A DNA stretch of 64,000 nt, taken from contig NZ_OY775906.1 of assembly GCF_963675065.1 (NCBI RefSeq), positions 2,520,001 to 2,584,000 on the forward strand, in the 5' to 3' direction. The position numbers were made by a program, and so were the translations under genes. The DNA comes from an uncultured Draconibacterium sp. (GTDB lineage: Bacteria; Bacteroidota; Bacteroidia; Bacteroidales; Prolixibacteraceae). How positions within the stretch are numbered: the first letter of the stretch is position 1; every line of letters starts with the position of its first letter. The notes under the pieces are model-generated. The model worked only from the letters and a program-made list of their open reading frames with translations. It ran no database searches and had not been told where the DNA came from. This document shows positions 25,758-34,420 of this stretch, piece after piece.

Positions 25758-28700
25758 TTATTTTAATCCGCTGTTATCAATTCTGAAATAATCAAATGCC
25801 ACTTCAAATGGCGATTTTTGCTGACTGTCTTGCTGCATAAACCTGCTGAATCGCGCCATGCGGGCAGGCAATACACCGTCGCATACTAACATTCCAGCCT
25901 GAATATTTTTCAGGACAACACTGGCAGTTCCAACTTCTTCATATTTCTTTCCGTCAGCTGAGCAGAAAGCGGTGTAAGTATCTCCTTTTTTCACCAGTTT
26001 CAGTAGCAGCGTATTGTTGTCTTTTATGATTCCATCCATGCTGATGTTCACGGCAGATTTCTCATCGCCGCCGTATTCAACCGAGAGTTCAACAGCGCCG
26101 GGTTGCTCTCCTGCCCCGCGGCCAAATCCTCTTCTGCCAAAACTTGCCTTGTACACCAGTTTCACAAAATTGTCGTCGTCCTGATAGGCAAGCAAACCTG
26201 CATTTTCAGAAAATCCCATTGGTTTTCGCGAGCACACAATTTTAGTTTCGATGGTCCAGTCGGTGTTGGCACTCTGCAAAATCATGTTCTCTGCATCGTT
26301 ACTTTCGTCTGCGATACCCCCTTTGGCACTGGTAATAACCAGCGAACCTGCTTGTTTTGTTAAGCTCAGGTTTTCCTCATTCCAGCGAACAATATTCCAC
26401 TGCTTACCCAATTCTGCAGCTTTAAATTCGTCGCTTTCTGAGGCCAGACCAAAATTCACGGCATATTCATTTCTATCAAAAGTGATGTGATCGATCAGTG
26501 CAATGGATGCGGTTCCCGGCACGCCATCGGCCTGCTCAATTGCCACTTCAACATTTGCATCGTTTGCCAAGACCTCAACCACAGGTGCCTTATCAGAACT
26601 ATTTTTCATCAGGTAACTGTATTGCGTCATTTCCGGGCTGAATCCTTTCACCGCTTTGTTGTTCACTTTTATTGATGCCGCTTTCAGATCGGGCATAACT
26701 TTTACGGGGAAACCGTCGGATTTTGTTTTTCCGTCAACAGTAACATGCGCGAAGATGGTAGCAACGCCTGTTCCTGTTGCCATAACTTTTCCATTTTTGT
26801 CTACTTCAGCAACAAGCGGATTATTGGAGCTGTAAACTACCTGAGCCTTCGAAATGTCGTAGAAACTGTCGTTGGTCATAGCCGCGGTAACACTGGTTTG
26901 TGCGCTCTCGCCTTTTCGGAGTACCACCGTGCCACAATCGGCAACAACGGTTTTTATTTCAGTATTCGCTTTACCACTCATTGTGGCACTTACTGTTCCC
27001 TTAATATCTTTTGAGGATGTTCCGATTTCGAATACATATTTTCCCTGATCATAGGAAATTTTATCCGCTTCCATATCCCAAAACCAAAGGTCGGCGCAGT
27101 TGATGTCGATGTCAACAGTTTTGGTCTGCCCCACCGGAATGATAACACGCTGAAATCCTTTCAGTCGTTTGATCGGGCGCTCCAATTCTGCGGGACTTTC
27201 AGGAGTGGTCATGTAAATCTGTACCACTTCGTCGCCATCGTAAATCCCGGTATTTTTCACATCAGCACTGATGGTAATTTTATCGTTTGGTGTGATTTGG
27301 TCTTTGCTGATCCTGAAATTACTGTATTCAAAAGTGGTGTATGACAATCCGTATCCGAATTCGTAAGAAACATCTTTATCGAAATACCACAACGTCCGGC
27401 CATTTTTATTGGCTCCACCACGAAGTGTATAATCGGTTAATGGCGGAAGATCGTTCAACGATTTGTACCAGGTCGCATTGAGTTTCCCTCCGGGATTGGC
27501 ATCGCCAAACAAAATGCTTGCAATGGCATCGCCCTGCGCCTGTCCATTATAACCTACCCAGATAATTCCGGGAATATTTTGCAGATGTTTGAATTCCTCT
27601 ACTTCCACACATCCCAGCGTTTGCATAACAACAATGGTATACGGATTTACGGCTGCCACCGCTTTAATCAGATCAGCCTGGTTACCCGGAAGCAACAAGG
27701 TCAAACGGTCGGCCTCTTCCGTAGCTGTTTTTTCATCGGTACCAACAAATACCACAGCCACATCGGCATTTTTAGCCGTTTCAATGGTTGCGTCATCAAT
27801 CGGAGCATCGTTGGGTGCCGAGTAACAGAAATACAAGGTTTGCGCTTCGGTAACACCAAGTTTGTTCACCTTCATTTTCATCATACTTCCACCGCCATAT
27901 ACACCTCCGGCGCGTTTTCCTGAAGCAACGGTAGCGTTTAAAGTAGCCACCAGGTTTCCGTCGGGCGAACCTACTCTTACTTCAATAATTCCACCTTCTG
28001 TTGGAATATTCACCACAATTCCCATGCTGTCGACATCCGCCAGATCAATGTTTTCGTAGGCTGTCCACGAGCCATCGTCAATGGTTCTCACCTGCACCGT
28101 TTCGCCCATTCCTGAGCCCACGGTTATTCCTGCTGAGGCTGCAGAGTATTTTGTAGCATCATGTTTACTTACTGAACCGTTGCTTTTATAAAGCTCAAAA
28201 TTTGCTACGTACAACAGGTTACTTTTACTTAAAGTATTTCCTCCTGAACTGTGTACTACTTCGGTATCATATCCTTTTTCTTCCAGGTATTTTTCAATTC
28301 CGTTAAGTGGAGAAATCATGTTATCGGCTTCCGGTCGTCCGGAATAAGGGCCAAGTTCCACTTCGTCGGCCTGTGGCCCGATCAGAGCAATTTTACTTAA
28401 CTCTTTTGGGAATAATGGAAGCGCCTGCCTATTGGTTGCTGCCAACATATTGTTCTTCATCAACACTGGAGTTTTTGTGGCAATTTCTTTTGCCAGCTGT
28501 CGGTGCGCCTCCGAGTTAACGGTTGTTGGCGGGAACAGCGCATACGGAACCTGTGACGGCGGATCAAACTCCCCGGTTCTCATTCTAATGGTAAAAATGT
28601 TTAGCAGTGCGCGGTCGATATCGGCCATCGAAATCAGGCCTTGATTATACGCATCGATAGTACTGCGCTGGTACACATTTCCACAATCGGAATCAACACC

Positions 28701-29627
28701 AGCTTTTAAACCCTCTGCAGTTGCCTCTTCTCCGGTTTCAACATAATAGTGTCCGGTATAAATGTCTTCAATAGCAGCACAGTCGCCGGTAATGTAACCT
28801 TTCATTCCGTATGTTCTACGTGCAATCGTATCCAGATAATACGGGCTGGCCGAAGTTGGCACTCCGTTTACCGCGTTGTACGACGACATAATGGAAGGTA
28901 AATCGTCCTCTTCAATCAGTTTTTTGTAGGGTGCCAGGTAGAATTCGCGCATATCACGGCTGTCCATGTTCGAGCTGCTTACATGTCGGTCGAATTCGCT
29001 GTTGTTGGCCAGGTAATGTTTGGCACTTGGCACGGTTTTCAGGTAATTCGAGTCATCCCCCATCAAACCTCGAACAAAACCCGCTGAAATTTGTGACACC
29101 AAAAACGGATCTTCACCATACGATTCACCTGTTCTTCCCCATCGGGGATCACGGATCGGTTCAACCACCGGCGACCAATAAGTAAGTCCTTTTGTTCCAG
29201 TGCCATTAATTGCACGGGCTTCGTCAGAAATAGCTTTAGCCTCTCGCTGGATTAGCTCGGGATCCCACGCAGAACCCAGTGCCACGCTATTGGGAAAGGA
29301 TGTTGGTCCCTGAATCCCGGCACCGGGATCACCAAAACCCAATACACCGTGTAGTGCTTCGCTCCAGGTATTATATGCTTTTACCCCCAACCTTGGTACG
29401 GGTGCCATATTGTTTCCAAGCTGGCTTTGTTTTTCTTCCAGTGTCAGCCTCGAAACGAGATCTGCGGCACGTTCCTCAAACGAATATGCCGTATTCAGGT
29501 AGATTGGCATTTTAGAAACCACTGTTTTATCATCAGCAGGTTTTAAGGCCATAAATAGTCCAATGGCTAAAGCTCCCGCAAATACAAACAGGCTTCTTTT
29601 TATGAATTTGTTGTTCTTATTAAACAT
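25758..29627 (-). CDS. Giant GH3 beta-xylosidase/glucosidase, paralogue of the 19262 protein
   Basis: A GH3 of about 1289 residues with the same module order as the 19262 protein: catalytic barrel (WSPVVEPIRDPRWGRTGE; nucleophile Asp in ITGDCAAIED), inserted CBM6-like sandwich (KHDATKYSAASAG...SWTAYENIDLADVDS), FnIII-like domain, Ig-like domain (YSSNNPLVAEVDKNGKVMATG) and GH43-C2-like tail ending FEVAFDYFRIDNSGLK. The Gly after DC in the nucleophile motif is Ala here. The insertion has a Met/Gly-rich stretch (GGVYGGGSMMKMK) where the paralogue has GGGFPGFARP. ATG at 29627 is chosen rather than a TTG at 29651 that directly abuts the upstream stop. The CE1 gene is 24 bases upstream. Probably exo-acting on xylo-oligosaccharides; the paralogues may split by decoration or location. 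Confidence 0.93.
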   Translation of the reverse strand: MFNKNNKFIKRSLFVFAGALAIGLFMALKPADDKTVVSKMPIYLNTAYSFEERAADLVSRLTLEEKQSQLGNNMAPVPRLGVKAYNTWSEALHGVLGFGDPGAGIQGPTSFPNSVALGSAWDPELIQREAKAISDEARAINGTGTKGLTYWSPVVEPIRDPRWGRTGESYGEDPFLVSQISAGFVRGLMGDDSNYLKTVPSAKHYLANNSEFDRHVSSSNMDSRDMREFYLAPYKKLIEEDDLPSIMSSYNAVNGVPTSASPYYLDTIARRTYGMKGYITGDCAAIEDIYTGHYYVETGEEATAEGLKAGVDSDCGNVYQRSTIDAYNQGLISMADIDRALLNIFTIRMRTGEFDPPSQVPYALFPPTTVNSEAHRQLAKEIATKTPVLMKNNMLAATNRQALPLFPKELSKIALIGPQADEVELGPYSGRPEADNMISPLNGIEKYLEEKGYDTEVVHSSGGNTLSKSNLLYVANFELYKSNGSVSKHDATKYSAASAGITVGSGMGETVQVRTIDDGSWTAYENIDLADVDSMGIVVNIPTEGGIIEVRVGSPDGNLVATLNATVASGKRAGGVYGGGSMMKMKVNKLGVTEAQTLYFCYSAPNDAPIDDATIETAKNADVAVVFVGTDEKTATEEADRLTLLLPGNQADLIKAVAAVNPYTIVVMQTLGCVEVEEFKHLQNIPGIIWVGYNGQAQGDAIASILFGDANPGGKLNATWYKSLNDLPPLTDYTLRGGANKNGRTLWYFDKDVSYEFGYGLSYTTFEYSNFRISKDQITPNDKITISADVKNTGIYDGDEVVQIYMTTPESPAELERPIKRLKGFQRVIIPVGQTKTVDIDINCADLWFWDMEADKISYDQGKYVFEIGTSSKDIKGTVSATMSGKANTEIKTVVADCGTVVLRKGESAQTSVTAAMTNDSFYDISKAQVVYSSNNPLVAEVDKNGKVMATGTGVATIFAHVTVDGKTKSDGFPVKVMPDLKAASIKVNNKAVKGFSPEMTQYSYLMKNSSDKAPVVEVLANDANVEVAIEQADGVPGTASIALIDHITFDRNEYAVNFGLASESDEFKAAELGKQWNIVRWNEENLSLTKQAGSLVITSAKGGIADESNDAENMILQSANTDWTIETKIVCSRKPMGFSENAGLLAYQDDDNFVKLVYKASFGRRGFGRGAGEQPGAVELSVEYGGDEKSAVNISMDGIIKDNNTLLLKLVKKGDTYTAFCSADGKKYEEVGTASVVLKNIQAGMLVCDGVLPARMARFSRFMQQDSQQKSPFEVAFDYFRIDNSGLK

Positions 29628-29651
29628 TTTCCTAAGTATTGAATGTTTCAA

Positions 29652-30803
29652 TTATTTGAAAAGTAGCGGTGCAAATTCATTCAATGCCCGTCGCCAGGTC
29701 AGCCACTCGTGAGCAGTGCCCTGAGATTCGTGAAATACGATATTATCTATACCATGTTCTTTGAGTTCGAGTACCTGATCTTTCGGATTCCGTTCTTCGG
29801 TACCTGTACTAATAAAAAGAAGATTCATTTTTGAATTAAATGCATCGGCATCTTTAAACACACCGTTAAAAGCATCAACTGCATCACCGCGAACAAAAAA
29901 TCCGCTGAATGTTCCCATCCATCCAAACATATCCATGTTGCTGAACACGGTCATTGTAGTTTGGAAACCACCACGAGATAAGCCGGCCATGGCTCGGTTT
30001 TCCCTGTCGGTTTTAGTGCGGAAGGTTTTATCGATATATGGCACCAGATTTTTGGCAAATATTTCGGTTACGTTTCCTGAAGCTTCGCGTACATCGGAAT
30101 TGGTTTTGATATCGCCACTTGGCATCACCACAATCATAGGTTCTGCTTTTCCGGCAGTAATCAATCCGTCCATAATGTTGGCCATGTGGCCTTGTACCGA
30201 CCAGCCATTTTCATCTTCGCCCCAACCATGAACAAGATACAAAACCGGGTACTTTTTGTTCGGATTGGCTTCGTATTCGGCAGGAACATACACATTAATG
30301 TGACGCTCCAAACCGTTAATATCCGACCAGTAATGAATGGAACGAATTTGTCCGTGCGGAATACTCTTGTTGAAACGGTAATAATCGCCTTCGGGGCCTT
30401 CAGGAATTTCGATACCCGATGATTCCCAGTTGCTTCCAAAAAATGCTTCGCTATTTCGATCCATCACAGCCACTCCGTCAATCAAGATAGCATAGTAGTG
30501 AAAACCAACCACCTGCGGATCCGACTTGCAGGTCCAAACACCACTGGTATCTTTGGTCATGTCGTATTTTTTCCCGGCCAGATCTACCTGCACTTTTTGT
30601 GCTGTAGGTGCCACCACTTTAAAAATAGCTTCGCGTGTTTCGGCATTTACCGCCGGATAACGCGCCAAAAAAGTATTTGTTGAAGACGGTTTGAAACCTT
30701 CGGGTAGTGGTTCGGGTTTTTGTCCACGCTGAATGCCCGCAAACTGGGCTGAAACAACGCTGCAAAGCAAAATTGCAGCCAATGTTATATATACTTTTCT
30801 CAT
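29652..30803 (-). CDS. CE1-type esterase with N-terminal immunoglobulin-like domain, elbow GLSRGG
   Basis: A 383-residue exported paralogue of the 11.9-19.2 kb array, found about 10 kb away beside the second giant GH3. The signal peptide ends VVSAQ; the E-set domain (40-135) has TSGVWTCKSDPQVVGFHYYA; the CE1 domain has Ser276 in AGLSRGGFQT, probable acid Glu337 in STGTEERNP and His365 in GTAHEWLTW. Arg replaces the usual Met directly after the nucleophile Ser, next to the oxyanion hole; no other copy here has this. VYVPAEYE replaces YTPPGYD. The gene precedes the GH3 by 24 bases and follows the CE6-GH43 gene by 28, so it lies in the same operon. The CE1-GH3 pairing mirrors 18035/19262 and suggests shuffling of a GH3-CE1 cassette. 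Confidence 0.9.
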   Translation of the reverse strand: MRKVYITLAAILLCSVVSAQFAGIQRGQKPEPLPEGFKPSSTNTFLARYPAVNAETREAIFKVVAPTAQKVQVDLAGKKYDMTKDTSGVWTCKSDPQVVGFHYYAILIDGVAVMDRNSEAFFGSNWESSGIEIPEGPEGDYYRFNKSIPHGQIRSIHYWSDINGLERHINVYVPAEYEANPNKKYPVLYLVHGWGEDENGWSVQGHMANIMDGLITAGKAEPMIVVMPSGDIKTNSDVREASGNVTEIFAKNLVPYIDKTFRTKTDRENRAMAGLSRGGFQTTMTVFSNMDMFGWMGTFSGFFVRGDAVDAFNGVFKDADAFNSKMNLLFISTGTEERNPKDQVLELKEHGIDNIVFHESQGTAHEWLTWRRALNEFAPLLFK

Positions 30804-30831
30804 GATTATTTTATTGGTTTATTGATTTGAA

Positions 30832-32721
30832 TTACAGTTTGTATCTTTTCCCCAGAATGAGTTTATCTCCTGAGTCGTCGATTTTATAAACCTGAGGTTT
30901 TCGAGGGCCTTTTTCTTCGGCATGATGAATGATAAATAGCCGCTCTCCATCAAAAGTAGTAAAGATCATACCGTGGCCGGAGTTATCGCCTTTGAAAGAT
31001 TCTTCTTCCTGAACCCAGGGTCCTTTTATACTTCCCGATTCAGAATAGGCAATACCCTGTGCATAGCGACTATCGCCCCAGCTCGACCAAAGCATTCCCA
31101 ATTTTCCGGTTTGTGTTTTGAATAATTGAGGTCCGTCGGTTACCCAACCCGGCATTTTCATACCAAAAGTAGCTTCACCAATGCTGTTCATTTCTCTCGA
31201 CCAGGGAGCTTCACTGGCTCTGAACATTGTGGTTGGTTCGGCAGTTCGATGCGTCAGATCTTTTGATAAGGGAAAGTAATCCATCGTACCATCAATCAGT
31301 TGTGTCCACTCGTGCACAAATACCATGTAAACGGTATCATTCTCCTCGTAAAGTGTTCCATCGATAATATCCCAATCACGTGGGCCAAGGCAAAAATCAT
31401 ACTCCTTAACCAATGGTTTGTACGGGCCTTCGGGCGAATCGGCTACCAATATCTGAGATTGGTTGGTAGGCACAGTATAACGGCGCGCAACATGTTCAAT
31501 CGGGTTACCGTGGTCGTTCCAGGTTCCGGCCAGGTAATATTTATCACCAAATTGGTGAATCTCTGCTGCAGCAACAAAGTTGCCATCCATCCAGGTTCCT
31601 GTGAGGTCGATAATTGAATACGGTCCGGTCCACATTTTCAGATCTTTACTTTTATAAAGACGGCCACCTGTTCCGGTTAAGTAGTAAGTTTGTGTTGTTT
31701 TATCAGGAAAAATAAAAGGGTCACTCATGGAAATTTCATCCAGCGAAACGGTTTTTATTTCGGGTTCCGGACGAGGAGGTCTTGGTGGACGTTGACCACC
31801 GGGAAGCATCATTCCTCCGAAGTTTCGTTGTCCTGCAATTGCCCGGGGAGCCCCCTCGCCTCTGATAACTTTTGGTGCAGCGCTTTTATAATCAAGCAAT
31901 GAGAGCATTCGTAAACCATAGCGTTTTCCTAACATACGGTAACCTTCAGCGGTAAAGTGCAGACCATCGCCACGTTGCGGGCATCCAACCGAAGGAATTA
32001 CATACGCATTTGGAATTACGTCGGGCAGCGTGGCAATAATTTTATTCATACTTGCACACTGTCCGTTCTGATCATCGCCAACCACTTCACCGGCCAGCAA
32101 AGGCACATTATCGGCCTGAAGCCCCAAATCTGCAACCAGGTTTTCGTATACAACTTTTACTTTTTCAGTCCATAACGAATCGCCGGTATTCGACTCGCCC
32201 TGGTGCAACAAAATACCTTTAATTACACCATCTTTTTGAGCCAACTTGGCCATTTCAACCAGGCGGGCATAAGGGTTGTTGTCGTATGGTTTTAACATGC
32301 CCTTCATCCAAAATGGAGCTGTTTCTACATACGATTCACAACTATCCTTATCGAACAATGCAATTTTACAACCGCCAACGGCAACATTAATTACGCCAAC
32401 TTTGATATGTTTTGGCAGGTTTTCTACCAATGTTCTGCCAAAATAATCGACGGGTGTTAAGCCTGTTCTGCAGCGGCATAAAGGCGGAACTGCTGTGTAC
32501 CATTGCCCCTTTTCACGCCCTGAATCCGGACAATCAACCGCTGACATCATTTGAAAACGATCGTCAATATTTAGTGAATCCTGGTGTTCCAGGCGTGCAT
32601 TTCCTTCCATATTCGACTGCCCGAAGCAGAGATAAATATGAAAATTAGGGTCCTGTGAAAATCCATTTAACTGAACCACCAATAGAGCAGCCAGTATAAG
32701 CATGTAAGTTTTAAGTTTCAT
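30832..32721 (-). CDS. CE6-like acetyl xylan esterase fused to a GH43-like glycosidase
   Basis: A bifunctional exported protein of 629 residues. Residues about 25-275 form an SGNH esterase of the CE6/sialate O-acetylesterase type: Ser36 in CFGQSNMEG, HQGESN (173-178), and Asp252/His255 in GDGLHF. A Pro/Arg-rich linker (GGQRPPRPPRPEPE) leads to a GH43-like propeller with base Asp334 in SMSDPFIF and modulator Asp454 in DIIDGTLY. The general acid position reads VTDGPQLFK, with Asp529 where the other complete GH43 proteins in this window have Glu. The fusion would couple deacetylation with removal of a neighbouring arabinose or xylose. Spacing is 28 bases to the CE1 gene and 47 to the GH43 gene. 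If Asp529 is the acid, geometry differs from standard GH43 members. Confidence 0.9.
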   Translation of the reverse strand: MKLKTYMLILAALLVVQLNGFSQDPNFHIYLCFGQSNMEGNARLEHQDSLNIDDRFQMMSAVDCPDSGREKGQWYTAVPPLCRCRTGLTPVDYFGRTLVENLPKHIKVGVINVAVGGCKIALFDKDSCESYVETAPFWMKGMLKPYDNNPYARLVEMAKLAQKDGVIKGILLHQGESNTGDSLWTEKVKVVYENLVADLGLQADNVPLLAGEVVGDDQNGQCASMNKIIATLPDVIPNAYVIPSVGCPQRGDGLHFTAEGYRMLGKRYGLRMLSLLDYKSAAPKVIRGEGAPRAIAGQRNFGGMMLPGGQRPPRPPRPEPEIKTVSLDEISMSDPFIFPDKTTQTYYLTGTGGRLYKSKDLKMWTGPYSIIDLTGTWMDGNFVAAAEIHQFGDKYYLAGTWNDHGNPIEHVARRYTVPTNQSQILVADSPEGPYKPLVKEYDFCLGPRDWDIIDGTLYEENDTVYMVFVHEWTQLIDGTMDYFPLSKDLTHRTAEPTTMFRASEAPWSREMNSIGEATFGMKMPGWVTDGPQLFKTQTGKLGMLWSSWGDSRYAQGIAYSESGSIKGPWVQEEESFKGDNSGHGMIFTTFDGERLFIIHHAEEKGPRKPQVYKIDDSGDKLILGKRYKL

Positions 32722-32768
32722 TGTTTTACAATTTTGATTTAGTTTTTAATAATGCAGTTTATTTATTT

Positions 32769-34343
32769 TCAGTTGTCTGCTGAAATCTGATCCATAATTC
32801 TGAAATAGTCAAAATCTACATATCCTCCTGTATTCTTCGTGGCATAGTTAAACAGCCCAAACCGATAGCCCATAAAATGTTCCATTAAAGTATATTCCAT
32901 TTTAAGCGGGCCGCCAATTGCGGTCCATGTTTTTCCGTCGAGGCTGTAATAAAACCGGGCAATATCTTTTCTGTCGCGGTAGTCGCAGTCGATTTTAAAA
33001 TACACTTCATCTTGTTTTAACGGTAGACTTTCCAGTTCAACCGGGGTATCGGTTTCGTTGCTGATCATGTAAATGAATTTCTCGCCACCGGTCATTTTTA
33101 CACCCACTTGTCCGTATTTTCTTTGCAAGGCACAGAATCCGGCATAATCACCGTCATTCATGTTCGAAGCGTCCATTAATGTGCTGGCCGAACTTACCGG
33201 GCCAAAAGTTCGCTGAGTAAGGGTGTTCCGGGCATAAACAAAGCTATCGTCAACACGACCGGTGGTTAACCGCAGGTAACCTTTGCGGTCGTGAACCGAC
33301 CAAAGCTCGTTCACCGGATTGTGATTCCACTGCCAAACCAGCGGAAGATCAGGCTCTTTCTTTTTACGATCGAATTCATCGGAGTTTACAATTCCGGGAA
33401 TCAAACCTTTGCTTGCCGGTAAATCCAGCTCATCGGGAACTTTACCGTCAACACCCAAAACAGGCCATCCGTCTTCCCATTTTACCGGAACCAAATACGG
33501 AATGCGGCCTACCGAACCATAATCGCGGAAAAGAAACGAAAACCATTTTCCATCCGGAGTGTCAATCAATCCGCCCTGCGCAACACCTTTATCCTGCAAT
33601 GCAAGGCGACCTTCCCACGGGCCATTAATATTATCGGCCCGGTGAATAACAACCGAACGCATGCTACCGCGCGGCCAGGTAATGTTAAACAGGTAATATT
33701 TTCCATTTACTTTAAAAAGCTGCGAACCTTCTGCGGGCAACATAATATTGTCGCCTGCCGGTGCACTCGCATTTTCGATCAGTACTTTTTCAGTTCCTTC
33801 TTTAACACCTGAAAAATCCGGTTCCAGTTCGGCAATCATTAATTTTCCGGCTCCCCAAATCATATAAATTTTTCCATCGTCGTCGAAAAACAAGGTATTA
33901 TCATGTAAACTCGGAGAAAATTCGTGTCGTTTCCAGTCGCCTTTTTCAATGTCTTTTGTTGAGAAAACATATGTTTTGCCGGTTGTGCTCGAAAAGGTTG
34001 ACACATAATACATGTTATTGTGGTAACGGATACAACTTGCCCACGATCCCTTTCCATAAGCACGTTTTTCATTATCCAGCTTAAGCGGATCGATGTCTGC
34101 CAGGATATCGTAAGCATAACTCACCATTTCCCAGTTTACCAGATCCTTCGATTTCATTATCGGAACTCCCGGTGCCATGTGCATGGTGGTACTACTCATG
34201 TAGTAATTATCGCCAACGCGAATCATCGAAACATCAGGGACATCGGCGTGAATGATGGGATTAGTAGCTTTTTGAGCTTGTGCCCAACTGTTCGAAATTA
34301 TAAACAGCATCAGGATTATCAGTAGAAAAGAACGTGTTTTCAT
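32769..34343 (-). CDS. GH43 beta-xylosidase/arabinofuranosidase with C-terminal concanavalin-like (C2) domain
   Basis: The start at 34343 begins a standard signal peptide (MKTRSFLLIILMLF, ending SWAQ); an in-frame ATG at 34385 would add 14 residues before it. The mature protein has a five-bladed GH43 domain with IIHADVPDVSMIR (base Asp37), HDNTLFFDDDGK (Asp148) and LPAEGSQLFK (acid Glu205). From about residue 330 there is a C2 beta-sandwich (NSDEFDRKK to VDFDYFRI). This two-domain form resembles GH43 subfamily 12-type arabinofuranosidases or xylosidases; I cannot fix the subfamily by eye. It removes terminal arabinose or xylose from oligosaccharides. It lies between GH51 (77 bases) and the CE6-GH43 fusion (47 bases). 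Confidence 0.93.
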   Translation of the reverse strand: MKTRSFLLIILMLFIISNSWAQAQKATNPIIHADVPDVSMIRVGDNYYMSSTTMHMAPGVPIMKSKDLVNWEMVSYAYDILADIDPLKLDNEKRAYGKGSWASCIRYHNNMYYVSTFSSTTGKTYVFSTKDIEKGDWKRHEFSPSLHDNTLFFDDDGKIYMIWGAGKLMIAELEPDFSGVKEGTEKVLIENASAPAGDNIMLPAEGSQLFKVNGKYYLFNITWPRGSMRSVVIHRADNINGPWEGRLALQDKGVAQGGLIDTPDGKWFSFLFRDYGSVGRIPYLVPVKWEDGWPVLGVDGKVPDELDLPASKGLIPGIVNSDEFDRKKKEPDLPLVWQWNHNPVNELWSVHDRKGYLRLTTGRVDDSFVYARNTLTQRTFGPVSSASTLMDASNMNDGDYAGFCALQRKYGQVGVKMTGGEKFIYMISNETDTPVELESLPLKQDEVYFKIDCDYRDRKDIARFYYSLDGKTWTAIGGPLKMEYTLMEHFMGYRFGLFNYATKNTGGYVDFDYFRIMDQISADN

Positions 34344-34420
34344 AGTATTTAAATTGTTTATTATAAAAGGTATAGCAGAACTCATCCTGAATAAGTAAGA
34401 CGAATTCTAATTCAAAACGT

